Of a stretch of DNA of 6,705 bases, positions 1 to 6,224 are shown piece by piece. Below the pieces are notes generated by a model that saw nothing but the letters and a program-made list of their open reading frames with translations, did no database searches and was not told where the DNA came from. A program made the translations under genes and the position numbers. Each line of letters starts with the position of its first letter. The first letter of the stretch is position 1. The DNA is from a bacterium (GTDB lineage: Bacteria > UBP14 > UBA6098 > B30-G16): contig JAUXEQ010000084.1 of the NCBI GenBank assembly GCA_030620455.1, positions 1 through 6,705 of the forward strand. Direction: 5' to 3'.

Positions 1-520
1 CCTTAAAAGCCAATAAGAATTTATCATTATTTTCATTGTAGTATTTACACAGGAAATTGTATATATCTGTTGCTGCAGCCTTATTCCAGAAATATCTTGG
101 TGACTTACAAGCAAATTCATGGCTTAAACCAGCGAATAAAAGTGTCAATACGTCAAATCCAAGCTCTTTGGGAATTTGTTTATATTCATTATCTTCAAAA
201 TCAATACCACAACACCTTATAAAAGAATAATAGTTCTTCCGGAAATAGTCTTGACCTGCATTGAAATCCTCTTTATTCAGATTCTCTTCAATAAGTTCTT
301 TCCCAAATATCTTTACGAACACATCATTCAAGTTTTCAAAATCGCTTTTACCCATTTTTCCTCTTTCTCTTTTTTTTTCATTTCGATGCCTTGTAAATCG
401 AATCGGTTCACTCAACAAATTCCTTGAAATTGTCCCAATCTTACTCTTTAATATAATATTTATTTCAACTTTTACAAGACAGTGCTTTCCAAAAGGTCTG
501 TCTACCTCGACAATCCACAT
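1..520 (-). CDS. Unrecognised protein, partial (3' end beyond left edge)
   Basis: An open minus-strand frame runs from ATG at 520 to the left edge without a stop, giving 173 codons; the C-terminus is missing. I do not recognise the family. An in-frame TAA at 535-533 lies just upstream, and AAGGA (nine bases before the ATG) and GGAGG (538-542) are possible ribosome sites. A second in-frame ATG at 355, preceded by AGAGG at short spacing, is an alternative start. It would remove 55 residues, the last of which are strongly basic (RHRNEKKRERGK). From residue 56 onward the protein looks soluble and acidic/aromatic, with segments such as FNAGQDYFRKNYYSFIRCCG and SHEFACKSPRYFWNKAA, and no membrane segment. 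It is divergent from comEC. Reality of the frame downstream of 355 is fairly sure; the exact start is not. Function is unknown. Confidence 0.6.
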   Translation of the reverse strand, partial: MWIVEVDRPFGKHCLVKVEINIILKSKIGTISRNLLSEPIRFTRHRNEKKRERGKMGKSDFENLNDVFVKIFGKELIEENLNKEDFNAGQDYFRKNYYSFIRCCGIDFEDNEYKQIPKELGFDVLTLLFAGLSHEFACKSPRYFWNKAAATDIYNFLCKYYNENNDKFLLAFK

Positions 521-537
521 TTCCAAATATCCTTACA

Positions 538-542
538 CCTCC
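538..542 (-). promoter_or_regulatory. Possible Shine-Dalgarno (GGAGG) of the left-edge gene
   Basis: On the minus strand this reads GGAGG, followed by TGT. It lies 17 bases before ATG at 520 and 11 bases before an in-frame TTG at 526. The distance suits the TTG better than the ATG. It supports translation starting near 520-526 rather than at the internal ATG at 355, but a closer AAGGA could serve the ATG instead. Confidence 0.35.
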
Positions 543-579
543 GATACAGATAAAAAAGCGTTTGATGTCGGTAATTTAT

Positions 580-608
580 TTGGATGAAATTTCTTATTAT
601 GGTATATA
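580..608 (+). promoter_or_regulatory. Possible sigma70-type promoter for comEC
   Basis: TTGGAT at 580-585 and TATATA at 603-608 are separated by 17 bases, about 48 bases before the comEC start. Each box matches the classical consensus in four or five positions. In a region this AT-rich such matches arise by chance, so this is only a candidate. Confidence 0.3.
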
Positions 609-655
609 TTTTCTATTAAATAAAATTATGAATCAAAAATAATAGGAGTTGTACT

Positions 656-2812
656 GTGAGCCGAACTGTCGTTCCTAAATCAGTTTACGCTCCACTGTTG
701 GTAATTTCGGCTTGCTTTGCGCTGGGAATAATTTTTGGGAACGACAAATCGATACCGATCTCGCAGTTAATATTGATCTCTATCCTTGCAGTTATATTAG
801 CAATACTTGCTACACAAACTGATAGAAAAACAATTAGAATCCTTGCTATACTCATAGCCTTTTTTGCCGCCGGAGTTTTCAGAATATCGCTATCGCAAAT
901 ACAACCCACCAATCTTTGGAGAAATTACGATAATATCACTGAATTCAGCGGAGTTGTAGTGAGCTATCCAGAACATAGAACCAATTTTTCCAAATTCACT
1001 CTGAGAATTCGATCGGTTACTGTAAATGAGAAGCACTATAAGGCATCTGGGAAAGTGTTGATATACATTGTGCCCAGTTCTAAATTGGAGATAGGCGATC
1101 AAATTGCAATCAAAGGAATCCCTGAATTAGTTCCGGAATCGGCAGCAAATTTCTTCATCCATAACTACGGTAACTATTTGCGTAACAAGGGAATATCGGG
1201 ATCCTTGAGGACATATCGAAAGAATGTTAATTTTGTTAAATCTGATTTTAAATACATATTACTGAAAAAATTAGCGCGACTTAGAGAGATAATCTCGATC
1301 AAAATAAAGGGAATATTACCAGGAAACAACGGAGCACTTTTAGAGGGTATTATCTTCGGAAGAAGCAGCAGTCTGCCACGCAATATAAAAGATAAATTCA
1401 GCAATGCAGGTGTGTATCATATTCTCGCTGTTTCAGGATTACATGTTGGAATTGTTGCAGCAATTCTATACTGGATATTGAAGCGGTTAAAGCTAAGCCG
1501 AGTGCAAATTGCAATTTTAATTGCGATAGGATTATGTATCTATTGCTTGTTTGTCGGACTGAGAGACTCGGTTGTCAGAGCCAGCATAATGGCTGTCTTC
1601 ATACTTTTCGCACCGTTAATATACAAACGAATGAATCCATTTAACGCCTTAGGTGCTGCAGCGCTTCTGATATTATGTTTTGCTCCAAAACAAATTTTTC
1701 AGTTAGGTTTTCAGCTTTCATTCGCTGCAGTAATCGGAATTCTATATTTTTTACCACGTATCAAATATTTTCTTAAGCTAAATATCCGTGAAGGTGGAAA
1801 TATATTTTCATATATACTTGTCATTTTCTTCCTAACAGTTTCTGTTCAACTAGGGATATTACCAATTATTGCATCAAACTTTCATCAGATACACATCCTA
1901 TCTCCAATAATCAATCTTTTTGTGATTCCTGCTGTAGGATTCGGTCTGTATTTCGGTTTTGCGGGATTGTTTGCATGCTTTATACATCCAGTATTAGGAA
2001 AATTCGGTATTTGTTGCGCAGGATCTATAATGGATTTTATTCTTCTGGTTGTGAGACTCTTCGATAGGATTCCATTTGAGTACATCGCAATCGCTCCTCC
2101 TTCCACATGGACAATCTGCGGTTTTTATCTATTTATTATAGGCATCTTTAACATTACTTTAAGTAAATGGGCTAAATTCTTCACTCTGACGGGATTACTT
2201 TTACTGATAGCTCCGATATCAAAGACAACACAAAATTATAATAACTGCGTTTTGTTCAATGTCGAAAAAGGTTTCGCAGCGTATTTCGAATGCGAAAAAG
2301 GGAATACAGCTCTTCTATGCGATAGCGATTTTTATAAATACTTAAATGTAGTCAAACCGTTCTTTCTTGCTCGGGAACATAAAAAAGCGGATATGTTTAT
2401 ATACCTCGACAATACTTTGTGGCGAATTGAAGGACGTAGAATCGCAGAAAGTTTAAGTCCAGATACGATTATTGCTAATATTGATCCGAGAGTGGGTGTA
2501 CAATTTAATTGGCTGACAATTCATCAAACTCCTAAGGGAGATATTATGATTAATTTCGCTAATCGAAGGCATCTATTTAAGCGTGATAGTTTGGGAAATA
2601 AATTTAAATCGTGTGAAATTTCAACTGTAATTACCGAAAAAGACGATTTGAAATACAGTTTAACTTCTACTCCAAAATCGGAGTTAACCATTTTGGTAAC
2701 AGATAGTTGCGATGATAGAATTCGATATCTGGATGATAAGAAGTTGTATTTGTCGGATGGTGCGGTATGGTTGCGATACAATTTGGATGAAATAATTATA
2801 AATCGACCTTAG
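656..2812 (+). CDS. comEC: ComEC/Rec2-family DNA uptake channel with reduced MBL-like C-terminus
   Basis: ComEC is the polytopic inner-membrane channel that carries single-stranded DNA into the cytoplasm during transformation. The 718-residue product starts at GTG 656, seven bases after AGGAG (644-648). Order: hydrophobic N-terminal helices (~10-80); a soluble OB-fold-like ComEC N-terminal region (~90-195); then the Competence membrane core (~220-520). Family signatures are clear: HILAVSGLHVG (255-265), RASIMA (308-313), GFQLSFAAV (351-359) and ILSPIINLFVIP (~414-425). The C-terminus (~530-718) sits where many ComECs carry a metallo-beta-lactamase domain. Its opening strand (VLFNVEKGFAAYFEC) and its end (LYLSDGAVWL) still resemble that domain, but no HxHxDH metal motif exists, so hydrolysis is unlikely. 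No com partner genes are visible. Family assignment is firm; DNA-uptake competence of this organism is inference. Confidence 0.93.
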   Translation: MSRTVVPKSVYAPLLVISACFALGIIFGNDKSIPISQLILISILAVILAILATQTDRKTIRILAILIAFFAAGVFRISLSQIQPTNLWRNYDNITEFSGVVVSYPEHRTNFSKFTLRIRSVTVNEKHYKASGKVLIYIVPSSKLEIGDQIAIKGIPELVPESAANFFIHNYGNYLRNKGISGSLRTYRKNVNFVKSDFKYILLKKLARLREIISIKIKGILPGNNGALLEGIIFGRSSSLPRNIKDKFSNAGVYHILAVSGLHVGIVAAILYWILKRLKLSRVQIAILIAIGLCIYCLFVGLRDSVVRASIMAVFILFAPLIYKRMNPFNALGAAALLILCFAPKQIFQLGFQLSFAAVIGILYFLPRIKYFLKLNIREGGNIFSYILVIFFLTVSVQLGILPIIASNFHQIHILSPIINLFVIPAVGFGLYFGFAGLFACFIHPVLGKFGICCAGSIMDFILLVVRLFDRIPFEYIAIAPPSTWTICGFYLFIIGIFNITLSKWAKFFTLTGLLLLIAPISKTTQNYNNCVLFNVEKGFAAYFECEKGNTALLCDSDFYKYLNVVKPFFLAREHKKADMFIYLDNTLWRIEGRRIAESLSPDTIIANIDPRVGVQFNWLTIHQTPKGDIMINFANRRHLFKRDSLGNKFKSCEISTVITEKDDLKYSLTSTPKSELTILVTDSCDDRIRYLDDKKLYLSDGAVWLRYNLDEIIINRP

Positions 2813-2835
2813 AATAATTTAAATATTATTGTTTA

Positions 2836-2855
2836 TATTCAAAGAATTATTCAAA
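2836..2855. repeat. Two TATTCAAA direct repeats, 12-bp period
   Basis: TATTCAAA occurs at 2836-2843 and again at 2848-2855, in the spacer upstream of the DUF2089 operon and about 37 bases before the TTGACA box. They could be a tandem binding site for a regulator, but the region is almost pure A+T and chance repetition is easy. Confidence 0.3.
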
Positions 2856-2891
2856 ATATTATATTTATTTTCCTATTATTGAAAATATCAC

Positions 2892-2918
2892 TTGACATTA
2901 TTTGAATTTCATTTTAAT
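2892..2918 (+). promoter_or_regulatory. Probable promoter of the DUF2089 operon
   Basis: A perfect TTGACA lies at 2892-2897. The best -10 candidate is TTTAAT at 2913-2918 (five of six matches, but a short 15-base spacer); TAATTT at 2915-2920 gives a 17-base spacer with a poorer match. Transcription would begin near the strong Shine-Dalgarno, leaving a short leader. The same nine bases, CTTGACATT, recur upstream of the lipoprotein gene at 5422-5430. The TTG of this box is in frame with the gene and could be mistaken for a start codon. Confidence 0.5.
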
Positions 2919-2924
2919 TTTTGT

Positions 2925-2935
2925 AAGGAGGTGAT
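2925..2935 (+). promoter_or_regulatory. Extended 11-base Shine-Dalgarno that fixes the DUF2089 start
   Basis: AAGGAGGTGAT is complementary over all eleven bases to the usual bacterial 16S rRNA 3' tail. The GGAGG core ends eight bases before ATG 2940, which is ideal. This decides ATG 2940 as the start and implies high initiation of the first gene of the operon. Confidence 0.85.
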
Positions 2936-2939
2936 AAAA

Positions 2940-3308
2940 ATGAAAAAATCTCTCGAGAGATGCCCAGCATGCAATACTTATTTAGAAGTTACTGAATATA
3001 CATGCCCCAGATGTAGAACGAAAATTTCTGGAAGATTTGAACAGAGTAAATCCGAACTAAAATTGCCTAAAGGATTTATGAATGTCCTAAAATTGTTCAT
3101 ATCCTCATACGGCAATATCGGCGAAGTGGCTAAATCTCTCGGTGTTAGCAGACCCACTGCCAGGATCAGAATTGAGCAACTTGGTAAAACTCTTGGAATT
3201 ACTATGCGTGACAGAGAAAAGACCGATGCTCTGGAAATTCTCGAATATCTCGATCGAGGTGAACTAAATGTGGATGAAGCTTTAGATAAAATTAAAGACC
3301 TTGAATAG
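2940..3308 (+). CDS. DUF2089-family zinc-ribbon/HTH protein with SHOCT-like C-terminal motif
   Basis: The 122-residue product matches the DUF2089 family. Residues 8-25 form a zinc ribbon with two CxxC knuckles (C8/C11 and C22/C25), followed by the characteristic TKISGRFE. Residues ~57-87 form a helix-turn-helix (GNIGEVAKSLGVSRPTARIR), so DNA binding is expected. Residues 97-122 form a short helical motif (ILEYLDRGELNVDEA) that aligns without gaps to the N-termini of the next two proteins. A longer frame from TTG 2892 exists, but that TTG is part of the -35 box, so ATG 2940 is chosen. It leads a tight operon; its TAG overlaps the next gene's GGAGG. A regulatory role for the operon is inference. 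Family membership is well supported; DNA target and metal are not shown. Confidence 0.85.
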   Translation: MKKSLERCPACNTYLEVTEYTCPRCRTKISGRFEQSKSELKLPKGFMNVLKLFISSYGNIGEVAKSLGVSRPTARIRIEQLGKTLGITMRDREKTDALEILEYLDRGELNVDEALDKIKDLE

Positions 3309-3319
3309 GAGGAAATAAA

Positions 3320-4240
3320 ATGTCGGTTGAGACACAGAAAATTCTTGAAATGCTTGCGAACGGAAAAATAACAGCTGAACAAGCTGAGAAACTTCTCAAC
3401 GCACTGAAAGATGATACTCGGGAACATTATAAAAGCCAAAGAAAAGGAAAGAAGAAAAAGTTCATCTTCAAAGATGACCAAGATTTTGATTTTAATCCCC
3501 CAGATCTTGGGCAGTTCGGTGCAAAAATTGGACCTATTATAGGTAGTGAAATGGGCGAAATTATGGGTGGCGGCAAAAGCCACACCGCACCGATCGATCC
3601 TTCCGAGGTGGAAAAAGTTAAAATTGTTATGGGTAATGGGGATATCGATATTAAGAATACTGAAGGATATCCAAGATTCGACGGAGGACACACTTCGGTT
3701 ATAAAATTCAAAAGTGGTGTGCTAAATTTTGCAGTGGGAAACGGTGACGGTGCTGCTGAAATCCCCGCTAATATCGACCTGGATGTGAAGTCGGGAATAG
3801 GCGATGTGAAACTCGACAATCTAAATATGCAAAATGTGAATATTATCGCTGGTTTGGGCGATATAGACATGGTTGGTTGTGCTGAAAATATTGACCTAAA
3901 ATCGGGCAAAGGTGATATTAACTGCAAAGTTAACGCTAACAAGTTAACTGCAACTATTGGTGATGGTGATGCAGATATTAAAGCTTCAAATGCTGATGAA
4001 ATAAATGTCAAAATGGGCAATGGCGATCTGGATTTGGCTGTTGAGGGTGGCGCAAAGGTGGAGATAAAGCTTAGACCAAAAGCAAAGTTAAATTTACCTG
4101 ATGGTGCTGAAATTATCTCTGACGAAACCACAGGCTCTTTGAGAATGATTAGGCAGGTGGAGTTTAAATTTGGTGATGGTAGTACCGATGTTAAAATATC
4201 GTTAGGTTCTGGTGACGCTAATATAAAACTTTTAAAGTAA
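3320..4240 (+). CDS. SHOCT-like plus DUF4097-like beta-solenoid protein (YvlB/LiaX type)
   Basis: The 306-residue product has no signal peptide or membrane helix. Residues 5-30 are a SHOCT-like helical hairpin (ILEMLANGKITAEQAEKLL). Then come a lysine-rich linker (~39-50, RKGKKKKF) and a glycine-rich segment (~63-86). From ~97 to 306 lies a DUF4097-like beta-strand domain. GxGD turns begin at residues 105, 140, 159, 178, 196, 214, 233 and 296; the run 140-233 repeats every 18-19 residues, as in a right-angled solenoid of short strands. YvlB and LiaX, which share this architecture, belong to Firmicute envelope-stress regulons; in enterococcal LiaX an N-terminal domain senses antimicrobial peptides. 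Start: ATG 3320, seven bases after GGAGG (3308-3312), 11 bp after the upstream stop. Architecture is firm; the envelope role is inferred from relatives. Confidence 0.82.
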   Translation: MSVETQKILEMLANGKITAEQAEKLLNALKDDTREHYKSQRKGKKKKFIFKDDQDFDFNPPDLGQFGAKIGPIIGSEMGEIMGGGKSHTAPIDPSEVEKVKIVMGNGDIDIKNTEGYPRFDGGHTSVIKFKSGVLNFAVGNGDGAAEIPANIDLDVKSGIGDVKLDNLNMQNVNIIAGLGDIDMVGCAENIDLKSGKGDINCKVNANKLTATIGDGDADIKASNADEINVKMGNGDLDLAVEGGAKVEIKLRPKAKLNLPDGAEIISDETTGSLRMIRQVEFKFGDGSTDVKISLGSGDANIKLLK

Positions 4241-4252
4241 AGGGGGAATGTT

Positions 4253-4672
4253 ATGGCAACCGAGTCTCAGAAAGTGCTCGAGATGTTGGAAAGTGGGAAA
4301 ATAACCGCTGAGGAGGCAGAAAAACTTCTATCGGCGCTTAATCAACCGGAGCCAGAAGAGTCGTATTCAGGGAAGGCGAAATGGCTTCGAGTAAGAGTTT
4401 ACGAGGGTGATCTTAATCACGCAAAAGTTAAAGTTAACATACCGCTTCGGCTGGTGAAAAGTATGGTTAAACTTGGGATGAAATTTTCCGGTGCTATTCC
4501 AGATAAAGTTCAGGAAAAGCTTGCAGAAAAGGGCATTAATGTGAATCTTGAGGATATGGACGCGGATTCAGTAGCGGAAATTATCGATGAAATCTCTAAT
4601 TTTGGACCGTTAGATCTTGTCGAAGTTGATGAAAAAGATACAAAAACTAGAGTCGAGGTTAAATTAGAGTGA
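4253..4672 (+). CDS. Small SHOCT-like alpha/beta protein paired with DUF4097/DUF2089
   Basis: The 139-residue soluble product opens with the SHOCT-like motif (residues 5-30), identical to the preceding protein at 19 of 26 positions, so the two N-termini are duplicated or exchanged. After a Pro/Glu linker (31-43) comes an alpha/beta domain: a strand pair (KWLRVRVYEGDLNHAKVKVN, 43-62), a helical stretch (~64-95) with an amphipathic look, an acidic helix (~100-117), and two terminal strands ending in VEVKLE. The same layout is seen in small hypothetical proteins encoded beside DUF2089 in other bacteria. Ribosome site AGGGGGA (4241-4247) precedes ATG 4253, 12 bp after the upstream stop. The last codons overlap ispF by four bases. 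Biochemical function is unknown; a shared complex with the preceding protein through the common motif is a reasonable guess. Confidence 0.8.
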   Translation: MATESQKVLEMLESGKITAEEAEKLLSALNQPEPEESYSGKAKWLRVRVYEGDLNHAKVKVNIPLRLVKSMVKLGMKFSGAIPDKVQEKLAEKGINVNLEDMDADSVAEIIDEISNFGPLDLVEVDEKDTKTRVEVKLE

Positions 4673-5154
4673 TTATAAGAACTGGTATAGGTTATGATAT
4701 ACACAGGCTTGAACTCGGTCATAAGCTTATTCTGGGCGGTGTAGATATCCCGTTCCATAAGGGTCATGTTGCGCATTCGGATGGTGATACATTAATTCAC
4801 TCGATTATAGATTCGCTGCTTGGTGCTGCGGCTCTGGGAGATATCGGGCAGTTTTTTCCTGATACCGATGATAAATATAAAAATGCGGATTCTATCGAGC
4901 TACTTCGCAAAACTGTGCAGATGATTTTTGCTAAGGGATTTTTGATTGTCAATGTCGATTCGACAATAATAATCGAGGAGCCTAAAATGGCACCGTATAT
5001 TCCTCAAATGCTTAGAAACTTGGTTAATGCAATAGGTATATCGATAGAGAACATTTCGGTCAAAGCCAAGACTAATGAGGGTTTAGGAGCGATAGGCAGT
5101 GGAGAAGCCACAGCATGCATAACAGTAGTAACAATTGAATCGGAGAAACGATAG
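4669..5154 (+). CDS. ispF: 2-C-methyl-D-erythritol 2,4-cyclodiphosphate synthase
   Basis: IspF is the cytoplasmic MEP-pathway enzyme that converts 4-diphosphocytidyl-methylerythritol 2-phosphate to the 2,4-cyclodiphosphate with release of CMP. The 161-residue length is typical. Seen motifs: GIGYDIHR with metal ligands D10 and H12; LGG (22-24); AHSDGD (35-40); third metal ligand H44; ALGDIGQFFPDTD (55-67); and the C-terminal KTNEGLGAIGSGEA stretch (134-147), whose T135 and E137 match the substrate/CMP-contact region. All key residues are present, so the enzyme should be active as the usual trimer. It starts at GTG 4669, inside GTGA shared with the upstream stop, with GAGG at 4655-4658; translational coupling is likely. 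It ends the operon. No other MEP gene (such as ispD) is adjacent. Assignment is firm. Confidence 0.96.
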   Translation: MIIRTGIGYDIHRLELGHKLILGGVDIPFHKGHVAHSDGDTLIHSIIDSLLGAAALGDIGQFFPDTDDKYKNADSIELLRKTVQMIFAKGFLIVNVDSTIIIEEPKMAPYIPQMLRNLVNAIGISIENISVKAKTNEGLGAIGSGEATACITVVTIESEKR

Positions 5155-5422
5155 AAACTTAAGCTTATATCGAGTTCAGATAATGAAATAATGCATTCAT
5201 TTTCGTAGAATAACGAATAGTATGTTAGTATATGTGGATTCAATTAATCTGGTAAGTTGCATTTTCAGACTCAGGTCATGTTACTGTGCAGCTTTGCTTG
5301 TTTTATGGTCGTATTTATAAGATTTCATTCTCACAATTGCAAACTTAAATTTGCAAACCTTATTAGATTTATATCAAAATAATCTGTAAATTAAAACTTT
5401 TATCCTAAGATTTATTTTTTTC
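5155..5422. other. Intergenic region after ispF, no gene recognised
   Basis: This is most of the 329-bp stretch between ispF and the lipoprotein gene. All frames are short or broken and none resembles a known protein. It contains a weak 5-bp hairpin TTCGT/ACGAA at 5202-5217 and the inverted repeat at 5337-5356. No GC-rich hairpin followed by a T-run is seen, so no intrinsic terminator can be called for the operon. Confidence 0.6.
5337..5356. repeat. Perfect 7-bp inverted repeat TTGCAAA-N6-TTTGCAA
   Basis: TTGCAAA (5337-5343) and TTTGCAA (5350-5356) flank CTTAAA, giving a perfect dyad. It lies about 67 bases upstream of the TTGACA box of the lipoprotein gene. No T-run follows and the stem is AT-rich, so an operator-like protein site is likelier than a terminator. 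The partner protein is unknown. Confidence 0.45.
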
Positions 5423-5457
5423 TTGACATTTTCTTTAAATATTACAATATGTTATAC
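5423..5457 (+). promoter_or_regulatory. Candidate promoter of the lipoprotein gene
   Basis: TTGACA at 5423-5428 is a perfect -35 box and shares CTTGACATT with the promoter before the DUF2089 operon. The -10 is unclear. TACAAT (5443-5448) matches five of six bases but with only a 14-base spacer; TATGTT (5448-5453) gives 19. Either would start transcription 20-30 bases before the ATG at 5484. Confidence 0.4.
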
Positions 5458-5483
5458 AAAACACTTAAGGTAAGTGGTGAATA

Positions 5484-6149
5484 ATGCGTTATATATTATT
5501 AAGTATTACGCTGTTGGTGTCTAATTATATTCTTTGTGGATGTACAGTACCCCTTTCTTCAAACGCAAATAAACCCCGAAAAGCCTCTAAAATGAAGCCT
5601 ATGATTTGTGAACTCCGCATTCAGGTTAAAATTACGGATAAACTCGCTCCATACCTTGCCGAGGTGGGAAATATCAAAGTGCTTGGCGCTAAAGGTTACA
5701 CAGTCTCAAAAAAGTATCCTGTGCGTACTGGCACGCAGATGGTCATCTTCCCGGATATGCAGGCAGGACGATATATCGTGGAGATCTCATACGGAACAAT
5801 TGTTGCCACGAAAGGCATCATTCTATGTTGCAACTGCCACGATAATTGGCAAGTTTCATGTATGGCTGATCTGAAAGAGCGCTTCAAGAAGAGCGACGCT
5901 ACATCGGCTGGATACAGTTCCACATCGAGGTCTGACGGTTACACTGGTTACTCCTACGATTTGGAAAATTGGGGAATCGACGAACAAAACGGGCAATATT
6001 GGGCTGTGTCAGACGACTACACCAGAGGATATACAGGTGAAGGAACCTATACGCAGAATAGCAGCACAAGACCTCCAAAATGCTCTTTCGTTAGCCCGTG
6101 TGGTGAGGATTTGATATTTGTGTTGCCCAAAGACGCCATTGGCGAATAA
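5484..6149 (+). CDS. Predicted lipoprotein of unknown function
   Basis: The 221-residue product begins with a type II (lipoprotein) signal peptide: a hydrophobic stretch from residue 3 to 17 ending in the lipobox LCGC, with C20 the expected lipidated cysteine. It should therefore be anchored in a cell membrane, facing outward or into the periplasm. I do not recognise a named family. Residues ~45-114 alternate strands and turns (FPDMQAGRYIVEISYGT), resembling small Ig-/carboxypeptidase-regulatory-like beta domains. Next come a cysteine cluster (C115, C116, C118, H119, C126), a Tyr/Gly/Ser-rich low-complexity stretch (~143-190), and C200 and C206 near the end. The ATG at 5484 has only a weak GGTG ribosome site; AAGG (5467-5470) is rather distant. 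It stands alone behind its own candidate promoter, and its GC is higher than that of comEC. Confidence 0.78.
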   Translation: MRYILLSITLLVSNYILCGCTVPLSSNANKPRKASKMKPMICELRIQVKITDKLAPYLAEVGNIKVLGAKGYTVSKKYPVRTGTQMVIFPDMQAGRYIVEISYGTIVATKGIILCCNCHDNWQVSCMADLKERFKKSDATSAGYSSTSRSDGYTGYSYDLENWGIDEQNGQYWAVSDDYTRGYTGEGTYTQNSSTRPPKCSFVSPCGEDLIFVLPKDAIGE

Positions 6150-6153
6150 AAAA

Positions 6154-6224
6154 GCATAACATCCTGTGAATGACTGAGATGGTCGTGCTGTTCGTTATGT
6201 CATGCACATCATCAGGACGAACAC
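6154..6224. repeat. Imperfect inverted repeats in the convergent spacer
   Basis: Just after the lipoprotein stop, GCATAACAT (6154-6162) pairs with ATGTCATGC (6197-6205) at eight of nine positions. An overlapping dyad pairs TTCGT (6191-6195) with ACGAA (6217-6221), extended by CGTG/CACG across a 3-base bulge. The two folds exclude each other in part. A G-run (6225-6231), not a T-run, follows, so this is not a classical terminator. It may mark the shared 3' end of the two convergent genes. Confidence 0.35.

Noticed and set aside
261..587. Plus-strand frame of 108 residues near the left edge
   Set aside because: It overlaps the better-supported minus-strand frame, has a Phe/Ser/Ile-rich composition typical of antisense reading of AT-rich coding DNA, and has no good ribosome site.
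2813..2830. AATAAT/ATTATT hairpin after comEC as a terminator
   Set aside because: The stem is pure A+T and too weak, with no clean T-run; such dyads are expected by chance in this composition.
2978..3691. Long minus-strand frame of 237 residues
   Set aside because: It lies antisense to the DUF2089 and DUF4097-like genes, whose family matches, motifs and Shine-Dalgarno sites are clear. It is a shadow, as is the 234-residue one at 3427-4131.
6133..6152. CGCCATTGGCG hairpin at the end of the lipoprotein gene as a terminator
   Set aside because: The stem is short with a 3-base loop, lies inside coding sequence, and is followed by A's on the plus strand, not T's. On the minus strand only TCTTT follows.
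6154..6200. Integron attC-like site: GCATAAC ... GTTATGT after the lipoprotein gene, with GTTATAC at 5451-5457 before it
   Set aside because: The core boxes only partly fit RYYYAAC/GTTRRRY, the span of 47 bp is short, no inner L boxes pair convincingly, and no matching inverse core lies upstream of 5451. No integrase is visible.
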